Below are positions 24,007 to 34,790 of a stretch of DNA of 64,000 bases, in pieces. The translations under genes were made by a program, and so were the position numbers. Origin of the DNA: Ascaris suum (taxonomy: Eukaryota > Nematoda > Chromadorea > Rhabditida > Ascarididae); assembly GCA_013433145.1 (NCBI GenBank), contig CM024179.1, forward strand, positions 4,326,501-4,390,500, written 5' to 3'. The first letter of the stretch is position 1. Each line of letters opens with the position of its first letter. The notes below the pieces were generated by a model. That model saw only the letters and a list, made by a program, of their open reading frames with translations. It did not search any database and was not told the DNA's origin.

Positions 24007-26690
24007 CTGAAAACGTCTATGTAGGTTTTGTTGAAATTCGACTATGTTGCAATATTTCCGGTGTTTGAGCTGTGCACACTCCATCAACAATGATATCGAG
24101 ACAGAGATTTTGAATGCTTTCGAAATCCAAGATCTGATGAGTAAAGCGACCCATCAAAACTGCATTCCCCTACAACTCTTACATAAATAAATTTCATAAA
24201 TAAAGACGTTCATTACTATGGTTGGCCAACTAGTATTAAAGGAATCAGGTTACGTTGTGTACATCAATAATTTCTCTAGCTGCAAGAGTCCGCCCGAACA
24301 AAACTGCTAACTGACGAATTCTCAATGGAAACTGAGAAGCGCGAGTGTTCAATCATTTGCAGCCTAAAATTCAACTACATCGAGACAATGCTTTTTAAGG
24401 CTTGGATGAGAAGCGTAACAAGGCCAGCGAGGTACGGGGTTTTGAGGTTTACGATGATAAGCACCGATATTCCAAAAAAGCACTTTAGCGAAGAAGCAGA
24501 CTCCTAAAAGATGCATTTTTTGCTGTGGTGAGATGGGACAGTCACACGCGCAGAGAATTCAACGACGATACAAAGACCGCTTGCAAGTGTGATGCTTTCA
24601 TCAAAAGTACATTCACCCTAGAACTTATAAAGGTCAGCTGGCTTTGTGCGAATGGAAATCTCCGTTTTTAGAAGGGGTTGTACGTGTACATTACGTTTAC
24701 ATTGTTACCCTCTCTCCATAATTCGAGTCTACTCGAATATTCCCTGGTATCCATGACATCCAAGAAAGGTCGGCATCGGAACCTCCTGATATATTAGTCG
24801 CTGGGTGGAGACCTCGAACTCCGCGGCAACATCATGTGGAATGAAGCGCACAGTGTTTTGGACGAATTGCTTGGTGCCATGAAGTTCGGTCACGTCAGTT
24901 TGCCTGCCTTGTCCTTGATACTCCTATGCTTGTCAGGCTATATAATATGTGCTTCCCTACCAACCATGGGTAACCCGTTGATAATCAGTCCTTCAACAGT
25001 GTCATAGAAATCTTAGTAGGTGAGGTTTACGCAAGCTTATTAGCGATATCTATCTTATCCTCATCCAAAGCAAAGCAGGCTCTTTTCAAGAAGTCTTTAT
25101 TTGTTGTAATCGTCGGACATTAACTAACACACCTCATCACTCTTCATGTGATAGATCGCGAAGAAATGCCTTGCACTGAGGGGCACCACCTTGCTAGCAA
25201 ACGTTACTTTAATAGTGACCGTCTCGTTTGCATTGCAAAATCCGAGCGGCGGTCGCACGCGGAAGATTTCGTTTGATGTGCATTTCACCTGCATTACACC
25301 AAATACTTAGAGGCATGCACATCTAAGTGTTCACAGTCGAGGCGCTCTAACTTTCCTCCCTCAAATCCCCAACCTAGTGCGCTTCCTTCTGCTTTCTTTA
25401 AAGAAAGATCATAGGATTATACTGGTGGCCTCGGAAGCACTCGCACTAACATTTCGCTTTCATAACCGCGATGAGCGCTCTACCGGAGCTGAATCGTTAC
25501 GGTTATAGTAGTTTTGCCTGCCGTGTTTCGGACCACTGTGGCTCACAATTTAGTGCTTAGAGCTTACGAGTTCAGTCTTTCCCTTAAGTGATGTAAAATT
25601 CTTTAAGAAGGCTGGCCTATAAGTAAGCTTATTTTCATACAATCATGGAAATTTGATAATGAGTTTTAGTCCTAATTTGGTCCTAATTTTGACTAAAATC
25701 GTAGTTTTCTGCATTTTAGTTCATTTATAGAACCTAAGAATGGAATTAAGTACATAGTTCATGTCGTTGTTAAATGTTGCGGAAGCGCGAGCCTAAAATA
25801 CTTCCATTCAGTTAATATGAAGAGTGGACTGTCAGGAAAACCGTCTCTGCAGGAAATGTTGAGTTGGCCCGATGCAAACGCAACGAAACGTTGGTCACAC
25901 GAAGCAAAAGCTTTGCATTCTTTCCCAATCATGTCAACGTCTTGAATCGCACTGGCGACAACAACATCCCACAAGGAATGCTAACACAGTGAAAAAGGCA
26001 TGGTTCACAACAACAACAGATAAAACTATTGCAAGACATTCATGTGAAAGATACTCGTCATACAAACGAATAAAAGGGATGGTCGTCGCAATTCGAGAGC
26101 ACTTTTGCCACTTCCACTCTCTCCCCCACCGGCCCCGTTTTCAACGCCGGTTTTCTACGACGCCGTCCTCATACTGCTCGGCTAACCCTCTCGTATTCAC
26201 CGACGCCAACTCTTCAGCTCTTAGGTTAGTGTTTTTTTGACAATACATAATCAGTCCGCTGTGTTTTCTGAGCATCATTAGTGGTGTTCAGTACGAACAT
26301 TAGAGATGGCGTATTTCCGGATCTGCGGGCTATTTTAGTTCACCGACCTACGCCAAAATTTCATTGATGACAGCTAACCTTAAATGTTTGACGGGCATTA
26401 GTCGTATTAGTCAGTTTTACGTCGATTGTAGTTGACCCTTCAAACATACGGTCTCCTTTGAAGACGAATCTATCATGAGGATCGAGTTTCAGCTGGAAAG
26501 GAGGCTCGCCAGGTCTCGTTGGTGCGAATACAACTGGCACACCCAGTGGTTTTGGATGTGGTGGTGCTGCCTGAGCAGGCCCAGCAGGCTTAGCCGCAGG
26601 TGGCACCGATGCTGGTGCCGCCGGAGCCGATGCTGGTGGGGCCGCTGCCTTGGCTACTGGTGGTGTCGCGCCTGGTGCTGGAGGTGCCAT
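23692..26690 (-). CDS. MSP-domain protein with Pro/Ala-rich tails (3 exons, 260 residues)
   Basis: Exons in transcript order are 26690-26379, 25288-25133 and 24006-23692, all joined in phase 0, giving a complete frame from ATG to TAA. Residues 1-50 or so are Pro/Ala-rich low complexity. An MSP (Ig-like beta-sandwich) domain follows at about 55-190. It has LDPHDRFVFKG and KLTNTT in exon 1. Exon 2 carries KCTSNEIFRVRPPLGF and HFFAIYHMKS. Exon 3 carries ARQVWTPQSKAEGVHRVLVF. The C-terminal 85 residues are again Ala/Pro-rich. MSP proteins form the filaments that drive amoeboid nematode sperm, and related single-MSP-domain proteins act as filament accessory factors. A T-rich acceptor (TTTTATTGCAG) lies about 10 bases before the ATG. 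The low-complexity tails make it an MSP-related accessory protein rather than a canonical 127-residue MSP. Confidence 0.9.
25133..25288 (-). CDS. MSP-domain gene, exon 2 (MSP core)
   Basis: The acceptor TAATGCAG is followed by VKCTSNEIFRVRPPLGF, the hallmark Cys-Thr-Ser and Arg-Pro-Pro core. It runs to HFFAIYHMKSDE before a GTGTGT donor. No ATG opens the exon, so it is easy to miss. Confidence 0.9.
26379..26690 (-). CDS. MSP-domain gene, exon 1 (Pro/Ala tail and first MSP strands)
   Basis: From ATG at 26690, about 50 residues of Ala/Pro repeats precede the MSP opening with its Phe-x-Leu-x-Leu-Asp-Pro pattern and the NTTNARQTFK strand. The GTTAGC donor ends it in phase 0. Confidence 0.9.
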
Positions 26691-26700
26691 TATTTAGAAC

Positions 26701-29700
26701 TGCAATAAAAAGTTGCTTCACAACTGAGATTACGATATAAACTCGTCTTCTCACTTCCTGCAGATGTGTTGATGCTCCGATTTAGTTGGCGCGCCGCAAT
26801 TCTTCCTGCCCTGTTTCGATTTGTGCCTTTCATATAAGGAGTACAGACACAATCACGACTGTTTTGTCTGTCGGTCGATGAATAGTGCCTTGTTTTGTAG
26901 GTCATTTGCCTAGAAAGTTGTTCATCTGGCTGGCTACCCAGACACAACACCACTTAATGGCATGACTTTCGTGATATTGTTTCACCTCAGTACTAATAGC
27001 AGGTTTACCTCATAAGCTGACGCATCTAACCTTTGTCTGTGGACCGTTTTCTCTCGAACGAATTACTCAGGAGCTAAATGTGCTAGAACCGCAGAGTTCT
27101 TTTTTTTCTGAGTCTTTTCTAAAGGTGTAGAAAATTTCCGGAGAGGCTTCTAATGAACTGTAAATCCGGACGAGAGCCAACAGAGTGTATTTACCACAGA
27201 TTCCCTCAACAGCACTCACACCTTAAATTTATTCTTACTAACAGATCGATAAAATAGTCGTGGCCATGGGGTACTTCGTGTGGGGCCTCATATTTGCTGC
27301 ATATTTGCCTGTATGAAGATTTGTGCTGCATTCAAAAAAAAAATTGAAAAAAAGACAAGAGAAAACTGAATTAACGACACTCACCTCGTTTCTCCCAAAC
27401 GACGATGACGGACCTCCAGTCGAATACTAGATCGCAGCGAAACTACCTCGTCCTACTTCGTAAATACCCGCCGAGATGGAAGCAAGAAGAACGTACAATG
27501 ACATGACTTACACGGTAGCCAGCTTTATATAGAAAGAATTTGGTTAATATCAGAAGAAATTCTTTCAATTCATTCAAAACAACGGTGTTATCTTTCCTTG
27601 CAAATTCGAAAGACTCACAACGCCTATCGTCCATCACAGAACGTCTTTCTTTTGCGACTGCACCAAAGGGGGTTCTCCAAAAACAAGGACGACACCTTCA
27701 GAAGTATACTCCATTAACAAGATTCTGGCTCAGAATTCCTATAGGGTCCTAACGTGCGGATATGCACACTCCTGCTCCAGGATGGTTGCTTGCGTGTATG
27801 CCTATGCATACGTTGGCGTTTGCGTATGTACTTTTGCTTACTGCATACGTGTGTATGCGTCCGTGCGCATGCTTATGCGCGTTTTAGCTTGTGGTGGCGA
27901 ATCATTATGAACAGGTAAGTGGCGGAGTCGCATCAGCGGCATTTGTTTGCGGCTGTTAATTTCCTTCACTTGTGTTGCAGGTTTCAGTATTACGAGTATT
28001 CCCGTTAGGTAATGGATGACTATTCTATGAGATCGGTGTGAGTGAGTGAGCCTTTGGATTTCACTCACTGTGTATAATGGTTTTCACTACTTCACTACTT
28101 CAGCTCCGCTACGCCCGTATGCTGAAAGTACGAGGGAGGGGGGAAAATGGGGCAAAGAGGCAAGAACTATGAAGCATCTTGGTAGCGTGGTGATGAGGAA
28201 AGAGGCTGTGTGCGCTTGATGCTCCTCCATCTTATACGATGATACTGCTAGGTGCCTTTGTGAGCAGTTGGTTGCAAACTTATAGGAGAACGAACTGCAA
28301 CACCTTGCTTTAAGGCAACTGAAATCTTCCACACTTCATGGTTCTTTGAAGGGTCTCGTGGAAAGTACTGAATGTTTTCTCGGTCCACTCACTTCTCGCA
28401 TCATCTCTAAAGCGAACCCCGTCCACCAGCAACCAGTTTTTCAAGATTTCTCTAGGATTTACACTGACCAACGCACGCCAACATGCTTGACGTAAACACA
28501 CTTGTTGTGTTTCTGCCGCAACCACAACCTCCGTATCAAATGAGTTGTACGCCAGGACCGCTTAAGGGTTATTGGGTTCTTTTGAGGCTTTATTAAGTGC
28601 TCTTCAAAGCCGGCACCGTGAAGGGATTAAGGTTTTATTGAACATTTAAAACATATTGACACAAAACCGCACACAAATAGGGAGATCGGGGGAGGACCAA
28701 GGGTTGCCCAACAGGGATTCGGCAGTATCTACAGTGCCCTTGCGCGATACTGACGACTACATGGCGCCGCTTCAACGCAGGCGAGCCCTCTGCTGCTCGA
28801 ATCCGTGGGGAACACTAAAACTGACAAAGACCCTGCAAGCAAATACGCTCCCCTTTTATGCTCCCCGAGGTCTGCCTCATGGCATATATAGACAGTAATG
28901 TTCAACTTAAGATTGAGGAGGCATTGGTAGACAGTTTAATCTGTTGTGTGATCGTCCTTTCCTGTGCTCTGCATGAAAGTAGTTGACTGAACTTTGCTGA
29001 TCTTCCTTACAGCGCAACCTTCCAAAAATTGCTCTTACTGAAGGTGAAGGTTTACATGAGAATGATTCAGCACAGTAGCACGAATGATGCAAAAGCGGTC
29101 TCCTAATAAGATCAGGCGTTTCCTAATCCTCTGTTCCCCTTGGGGATTCCTAAGACTCCTCTCGCGGGCATGAAAAGCTCCCCTGCTTACGCTGGGTTAT
29201 GATTCGTCACATATTGAGGGGTCCCACAGGGGGTTCCGTATTCTACTGCACACATGCAAGGCCCTCTCGGCTTTTCATTTCCTCTTTCTTCTCATAGGTC
29301 CAGGACCTCTGAATGTCAAAGATAACACAACGTTTCAAGCTGGAAGTTTTCATCCGCGGACAGGCGCACAGAGAAGGTCTCGGTAGCATTTATATTTTGA
29401 AGTATGGAAAACACGTAGTAAGGGCGCGAGTGCGCGTCACCAGTCACAAAACGGAAAGTCGAAAGAAGGAACAGCCTTGCTCTACCTCCAGTCGAAGCGG
29501 TATGGGATAGACCTTAAAGAGAAATATAGGGCTTTGTTTGAAGCCCTAGTCCATGCTTTGCTTGGAGCATGGGTTGGCCAGTATATACGGCGAAATCCAT
29601 CATACCAACTAAACCACTTCCCATACAACACATTGTGCCTTGCACCGTATTGCACTTCCCAGCCCATTAACTTTGCTGTCTTTTCCGATGCTATTTCTTA

Positions 29701-30087
29701 CTATGGCAGCATCCTTCATTCCATTAAAACCTTTAGTAATTGATTGTATAAAGAAAAACGTTGGTTTGGTTTTTTTGAGTGCGTAAATCTGTTTATATAT
29801 TTCATGTGCCTATGATCTCACTGTTTAACTAGAAGCAACTTTGTCCTGTGAGTTTTAAGGCTCATTGGATCTTCAGCTAGGTTCGGAAATTGTATTATTC
29901 GATTGTTTTGAACATTTGCTTGAAGTTTAAAGGTCAGATCTGCTTAAATATCAATCGAAGAGGATTCCCAATCAAGTTAAGGAGACCTTATAGCTTTACT
30001 ACTAGCGGACTGCTTAAGTGACAATTTCACATCGGGTTCACGACTACAACGGACGAAATATGTCACCTGAAGTTGGACAACCATACG
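26701..30087. other. Intergenic stretch between the MSP-domain and OXLD1-like genes
   Basis: The left end is the likely promoter side of the MSP-domain gene. No further gene is supported. Weak candidates are a minus-strand segment near 28383-28460 with a GTGAGT donor, and a plus-strand segment after a CTTCTCATAG acceptor near 29298. A purine-pyrimidine alternating tract lies at 27760-27885. Confidence 0.4.
27760..27885. repeat. TG/CA- and GCATAC-rich alternating tract
   Basis: The sequence alternates purine and pyrimidine with repeated TGCGTATG, TATGCATACG and GTGCGCATGC strings. Such tracts are short-repeat derived and prone to Z-DNA. No gene overlaps it convincingly. Confidence 0.5.
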
Positions 30088-30464
30088 CTAAGAAGACTTT
30101 CGACGTTTAATTTTGGCACGCAGTTCACCCTTTACGTACTCGCGCAAACCAACATTTGGGATTTGTTCGTCTAACAAACGAAGCGATTCATCGATAGGTT
30201 TGTCGGAGTAGTAGTGGAGCAGTTGCATTCCGTAAACTATCCATACACAATCTGGACATCCCTGTCCACAACACGTGAGCGGATCGGGTGCTTCTGGAGC
30301 GTGAGATCCTGTATACGCACGTCGCGGCTTAACGGATCTTACTGAAATACAGGAAAACGAAGTCCCCTGAGGAGGGGAAAGTGACGGAGGAGTTTCCATG
30401 TGCAGCTGAGGTCTCTCATCTCTCGCGTTATCATTGCTATTTGGAGGAACTTGCGAGTTTTCGT
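30088..30464 (-). CDS. OXLD1: OXLD1-like (oxidoreductase-like domain) protein, 3' exon
   Basis: The exon runs from a GTTCTTTTATTTCAG acceptor to TAG at 30088 and gives about 125 residues. After a Pro/Ser-rich linker comes TCCGQGCPDCVWIVYG, the signature of the oxidoreductase-like domain (Pfam PF09791). It continues with a helix typical of the family (LLDEQIPNVGLREYVKGEL) and a basic tail. In animals OXLD1 is a small mitochondrial protein of poorly defined biochemistry. The first exon or exons, with any mitochondrial targeting sequence, lie upstream and were not identified. A candidate is the open segment at 30966-31187, but its donor phase does not join directly. The domain call is firm; the gene is 5' incomplete. 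Confidence 0.85.
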
Positions 30465-33400
30465 CTGAAATAAAAGAACAACTCTATGGAGAAATAGTAA
30501 CTTGCTGTGAATCATGAAGTTAAGAATTCAAAGATGTTTTATACCTTTGCACGTAATCTTGCGATATCAGTACAAATTGCAGCTGAAGGGAATCAGTTGT
30601 AAACAACAATTATCGAGCCTTCATTATTAAGCCCAGATTCTGGTGGCTTTTTTCCTGTGGCTGACCTGACTATATTCTTGGTTGTTTTGCATTTATGTGT
30701 GCTTATCTGTATTCTCAACCTCGATCCACACAAATTGCAGCAATTAAATTCAAGATGCAATTCAGTACCATAAGATCAGCCCTCATTCTACGCTTCTTTG
30801 CAGCTCATCGTTACATATACGAACTATCGCAACGTGGCGACTAATATGCGTGCATTGCACGATGCTTTAATTGCATTACTAAAGTTTTTTGTTTCGAGTT
30901 GATTCTCATATCAGGGTGCATTAGTAATTGCTTTTGTCATCGTCTTCGAATGTTTTAGAAACCACTTATTCTAATCGGGTTGAAATGCAACGTATATCTG
31001 ACATACATTCTAAATTGTTTGAATGGGAATTTATGAAAGCATATGCTTTAATCTTGTGCACAAACTTATCCAGTAGTTTAGAATCCCGATGATAAGCTAG
31101 ACCAAGGCTTCTAAATGACACCAGTCTAGGTCCTTCTTTACGGATGTCCGCTGGGTCCAGATAACGTCTCTCCATGGATGCCTCCATCTTGAGTGCTCGT
31201 CTTGAATTCTTATGAGCGGGAGCGCATTGTTTCTACTGTCAACATCCATTCTCGCGTCAAGAAGGCTCAGTGATACTGCAGAGGCTGCATGAGGGGGATG
31301 GTTAAAAGTTTTATGTGTGAATCATTTCATTCTCGAGTGACCACCGATACATCCAGGCGTTGTCCACTGATCGGCATAGCTTGGATATGGTTAGTGAAGC
31401 AGAATTGAAGTTGTACGATAAGAATGCGGACAGTAACGAGTTTCTGCCAACTGCAGAACTTAGCTACAAGCTTATGGCACATCCTGAAGGGTTAATAATT
31501 TGCTCTTGGCGAGGAAATGTGATTGTACGATGGCACTAATAATCGATGATCGAACAAGGATAAACCAGTAAACGGTGATGGTTTCTGCATTTTCTTTCCC
31601 TTCAGAGCTGCTGCAGTGCCGAAGGGTTGGTCGTACTTAGAAGTACGACTGCAGCATATCAAATTGCAGCATATATCAGTCAGAGAAACAACACACTAAG
31701 CTACTGAGTCACCACAATTCTGCCAGAACTCGCTTATGGCTTGCTTTAGCGCTGTTATTTCCAATTTTGCAAAGCTGAGGCAAAGTTTTTCATTCACAAC
31801 TTAGCACACCGTTACTTTATAGCTTTTCATTTATTGCTCACATATTACTACTCTGACTTGTTTCAATTTGTATAGGTTAGATTGTATTCCTCACTTGCAG
31901 CTTGTTTCTCTACACAATGGATGTTTACGCAACCCGCCTCCTATGTGTCTTATTGTATCAGTTCGGGATGCAAACAAGGCGAGGTGCTTCGTAGGCTGAT
32001 GAAGCCAACATTGTGAAGGGAATGGTGCAGTGCTCACTGCATGTGCGCCTGACTGATGTCAAGTTACGCATGTGAGGGAGTTTTCCTTGAACACATGCTC
32101 ACGGCTGTCAGTAATGACGGCTTCCTTTAAACGGATGTTCCCTGTTGCAAGCTCTTGCCTATCCATTCAGCTTCTGCAAAAAGCAGAGTGTGCCTTATCT
32201 TGTAAGGTATTTCTAAAGTTATTTATTCTCCTGCATCTCTTCAAATCATCATTGCTGCTCTCGGACGGAATTGTGAGTTGAGCAGGGATTTGGTTGTATT
32301 TTTCACCGTCAGAGATAATTCTCCATTATCCGTCATCAGATATGTCTTGCAAAAGTGCGTCAAGGCAAGATAGTGTCTTGCATGTGTTTCTGTTTGCCTT
32401 TCTCTCTGTATATCTGATCCCCTCCTCATACTCCTCCAGATAACCTTTAACGACGGTCACAGTTGCGCAGTTTGCTGCTAGTGTCTGTTTGATAACTCTC
32501 CTCGAATAAATGACTTCGGAATCTTCGCTAAGCTGTAAAGCAGCTTGTGCTCGGCCAGCTAACTTAAAAAAACCACTTTTAAATAAAATTGCTCGAGGAC
32601 TTGTGGCTGAGCGAAATCAAGTATTCTGGAGAGTTACTTCTTTTTCTCAAATTCGCTGCACCGCTGGATTTTTATTCGAAGAAAACCAGTCGACTAAACG
32701 GCAGTGTTTATGACCTTTGAAAACTGCTAAATCCCATGAATCATTGATGATTTGAAGTAAATAATTCGAGATTCCGAAATTTTTTGGAATAAAATTGAAT
32801 TACCTTAAATTCCCACACGACAATTAGTAAATGTGCTGTCATTAGCACCCGTGATAATGAACGGTGCACTAGGCACATTTCTTCAAATTTATGGGCAACA
32901 GTAATCCCATAGTTAAGTACCCTAAGGTCCCGCAAACAAACGAAATTATCTGAGGCTACTCACGGTCATCGTTTGTGGACAACAGACGATAAGTATTGAA
33001 TAGGTATCGAAGATGTTTTTTCGTCACCATAGCTGTCATGGCGGTGAGGAAGTTACGTGATGTCATGTTGCGAATAACGGAAGGTAATTTGCAGCTTCAG
33101 CGGAACCGTAAGGTCAAGTCAGCGCTTTGTATTTCGGGCACCAGTGCCAATGCAGCAGAAGCGTCCAAATAAAATGACTTTGCGTTGTGATAGCAGTGAG
33201 GATGCTCTTGTATGGCTATAAGGAACTTTCCTTAAATTGTGTGCTCACCAACTGTTGGCAGCTAATGAGGTCGCTCGCTTCGAGTAACACAGTTTTTGTG
33301 CTTTTTGTTTGCAGTGAGAGCGCACAGTGACACCGACGTTCCACTTTTCATGAATGCATATGCGGCTTTGTAAGGCAATCTTCTTACTAACGCCTAACGA

Positions 33401-33639
33401 ATATAAATTTTTGATGTCTGACGGTGAAGGAGAAAAGACAACGTTTCTGAGCTAACTGAGCTAATATTTTTAAGAGCTGGTACTTTTTAATACGTTTCAG
33501 TCGTTTTTGGTTTTCATTCGGGAATTTATCAGCTCTCACTATTGGGCTTATACTAAATGGCTCCCCTCCCCACCCCGAAAACACTTTCAACACTTTCCGC
33601 AAAGAAAGCATCGTATAGCGAATTATACGAGTTACTATA
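30465..33639. other. Intergenic or upstream region
   Basis: It contains a protein-like minus-strand segment (30966-31187, described separately) that may be an upstream exon of the OXLD1-like gene or of another gene. The rest shows only short ORFs without motifs. Confidence 0.4.
30966..31187 (-). CDS. Candidate exon, unknown protein
   Basis: From an ATG at 31187 the frame reads protein-like sequence, MERRYLDPADIRKEGPRLVS, then SLGLAYHRDSKLLDKFVHKI. It stays open for 73 codons. A GTTTGT donor inside would end it in phase 2. The exon of the OXLD1-like gene starts in phase 1, so a bridging exon would be needed. No family recognised. Confidence 0.3.
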   Translation of the reverse strand: MEASMERRYLDPADIRKEGPRLVSFRSLGLAYHRDSKLLDKFVHKIKAYAFINSHSNNLECMSDIRCISTRLE

Positions 33640-33720
33640 ATGGATAGAGCTGCCTACTACAACGAAGGCTCTGTGTGCGAAATAGTGGAGCTTTTATGCG
33701 AACAAACACTCAATGTCGAA
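33640..33720 (+). CDS. Exon 1 of the unrecognised gene at 33.6 kb
   Basis: ATG and 27 codons end at the strong donor GTGAGC. The sequence is acidic with a short amphipathic helix. No T-rich acceptor directly precedes the ATG, so the transcription start or the trans-splice site is unresolved. Confidence 0.45.
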
Positions 33721-34790
33721 GTGAGCGCTGCGAACAGCGCCGCTTCCAACGGCAAACAAAAATAAAACAAAAGAAACACTGCGAATGGCTCCACCGGGAA
33801 GAATGCTTCCACCAAAGAGCCGGAACCAGAACATCCCCGGACAAGGAACACAAAGTCGTCCCAAATGATGGAAAAAGAAACATCAGAGGAAGCGCAGCGA
33901 CCTTCATTTGCAGACTCCGTTGCCGTCAGACGATGGACTGCTTTATAAACCGCCACCTAAAAACGAGAGCGGGAAGAAAGCGAGGCCTTTCCCCGAAGCG
34001 TTCGACTGGTTCGCGTACAGCCAACATGTTGCGGGATTTTTGCCTATGAACAAATACAATCGCCAGCTGATGTCCTGTATTAGCAAGAAACTTAGTAGGA
34101 GACGAATCTCACTCGAAATAAGAATTTCCTTTTCAAAAATTGCCTTGCATTTCAAAAACTGCGTAGCACTCAAATTGCAGCTATGAGACGGTTTGGCTAT
34201 AACAAAACTACCGGCTGTTCAAAACGTTGGCTGCCTGCCTTTGCTGCACTTCCGTCGGGATTCGCCCTGCCGTACTGTATTATCGTTGCGGGAGAGAGCG
34301 CAACATAAGCTGAATAAAAGAAGAAAAAAAACAAACTTGCAGTATTGTGAGCTTCCGAAAAGCAGCACTATGGGAGGTCGACTCTTCAACAATGGCCTTG
34401 TTAATAAGCTATAGAGCAGTGCAAAATATATTGCTGAGGTCAGAAAACTGCATCCAGTATGGCTTTTTCCAATGTGCTGACGATAAAAATCGCAAAATCA
34501 GCGACAGACGCTTTTAGCAATGGAGAGTACTGACAACTTTACGTGACGCTCACCTCCAGGCCAATCTCGAGCGATTAGATGGACGTTGCCTCAGTAAACG
34601 AATGGTTGCTTTCAAATGGCTTGACAGTCACAGATCAAGACTTCATGAACGCGACAACATTTTTCACAATCAAGCTAACCTTCACGCCAATGGAGGTCTG
34701 AGAGCATTCAGAGCGCAAAATTTATTGCATGTCCAACCAGGTTTGCCCATTTTTGTCTATGCAAACAAGGACTCAAATGTAGCTGTTGAG
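33640..34790 (+). CDS. Unrecognised gene, partial exon set
   Basis: Exon 1 (33640-33720) encodes MDRAAYYNEGSVCEIVELLC and a few more residues, then ends at a GTGAGC donor. Exon 2 starts at 33914 after a TTCATTTGCAG acceptor in matching phase 0. It reads LPSDDGLLYKPPPKNESGKK and then a Phe/Trp-rich FPEAFDWFAYSQH. It may end at a GTTGCG donor after 34027 or run on to a stop at 34186. A further segment at 34595-34790 has a clean acceptor and a GTGAGC donor, and its frame reads LLHVQPGLPIFVYANKDSNV. Its phase-2 start does not join exon 2 directly, so an exon may be missing. The frame of exon 1 runs on past the donor into a TAA at 33763, so intron retention would truncate it. Function unknown. Confidence 0.4.
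33914..34027 (+). CDS. Exon 2 of the unrecognised gene at 33.6 kb
   Basis: Thirty-eight codons follow a good acceptor, in phase with exon 1. They are rich in Pro and Lys, then aromatic. The end at the GTTGCG donor is tentative; the frame stays open to 34186. Confidence 0.4.
34595..34790 (+). CDS. Candidate internal exon, unknown gene
   Basis: The acceptor GTTGCCTCAG and the donor GAG-GTGAGC enclose 65 open codons with His/Asn-rich, protein-like sequence. It may belong to the gene starting at 33640. Confidence 0.35.
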
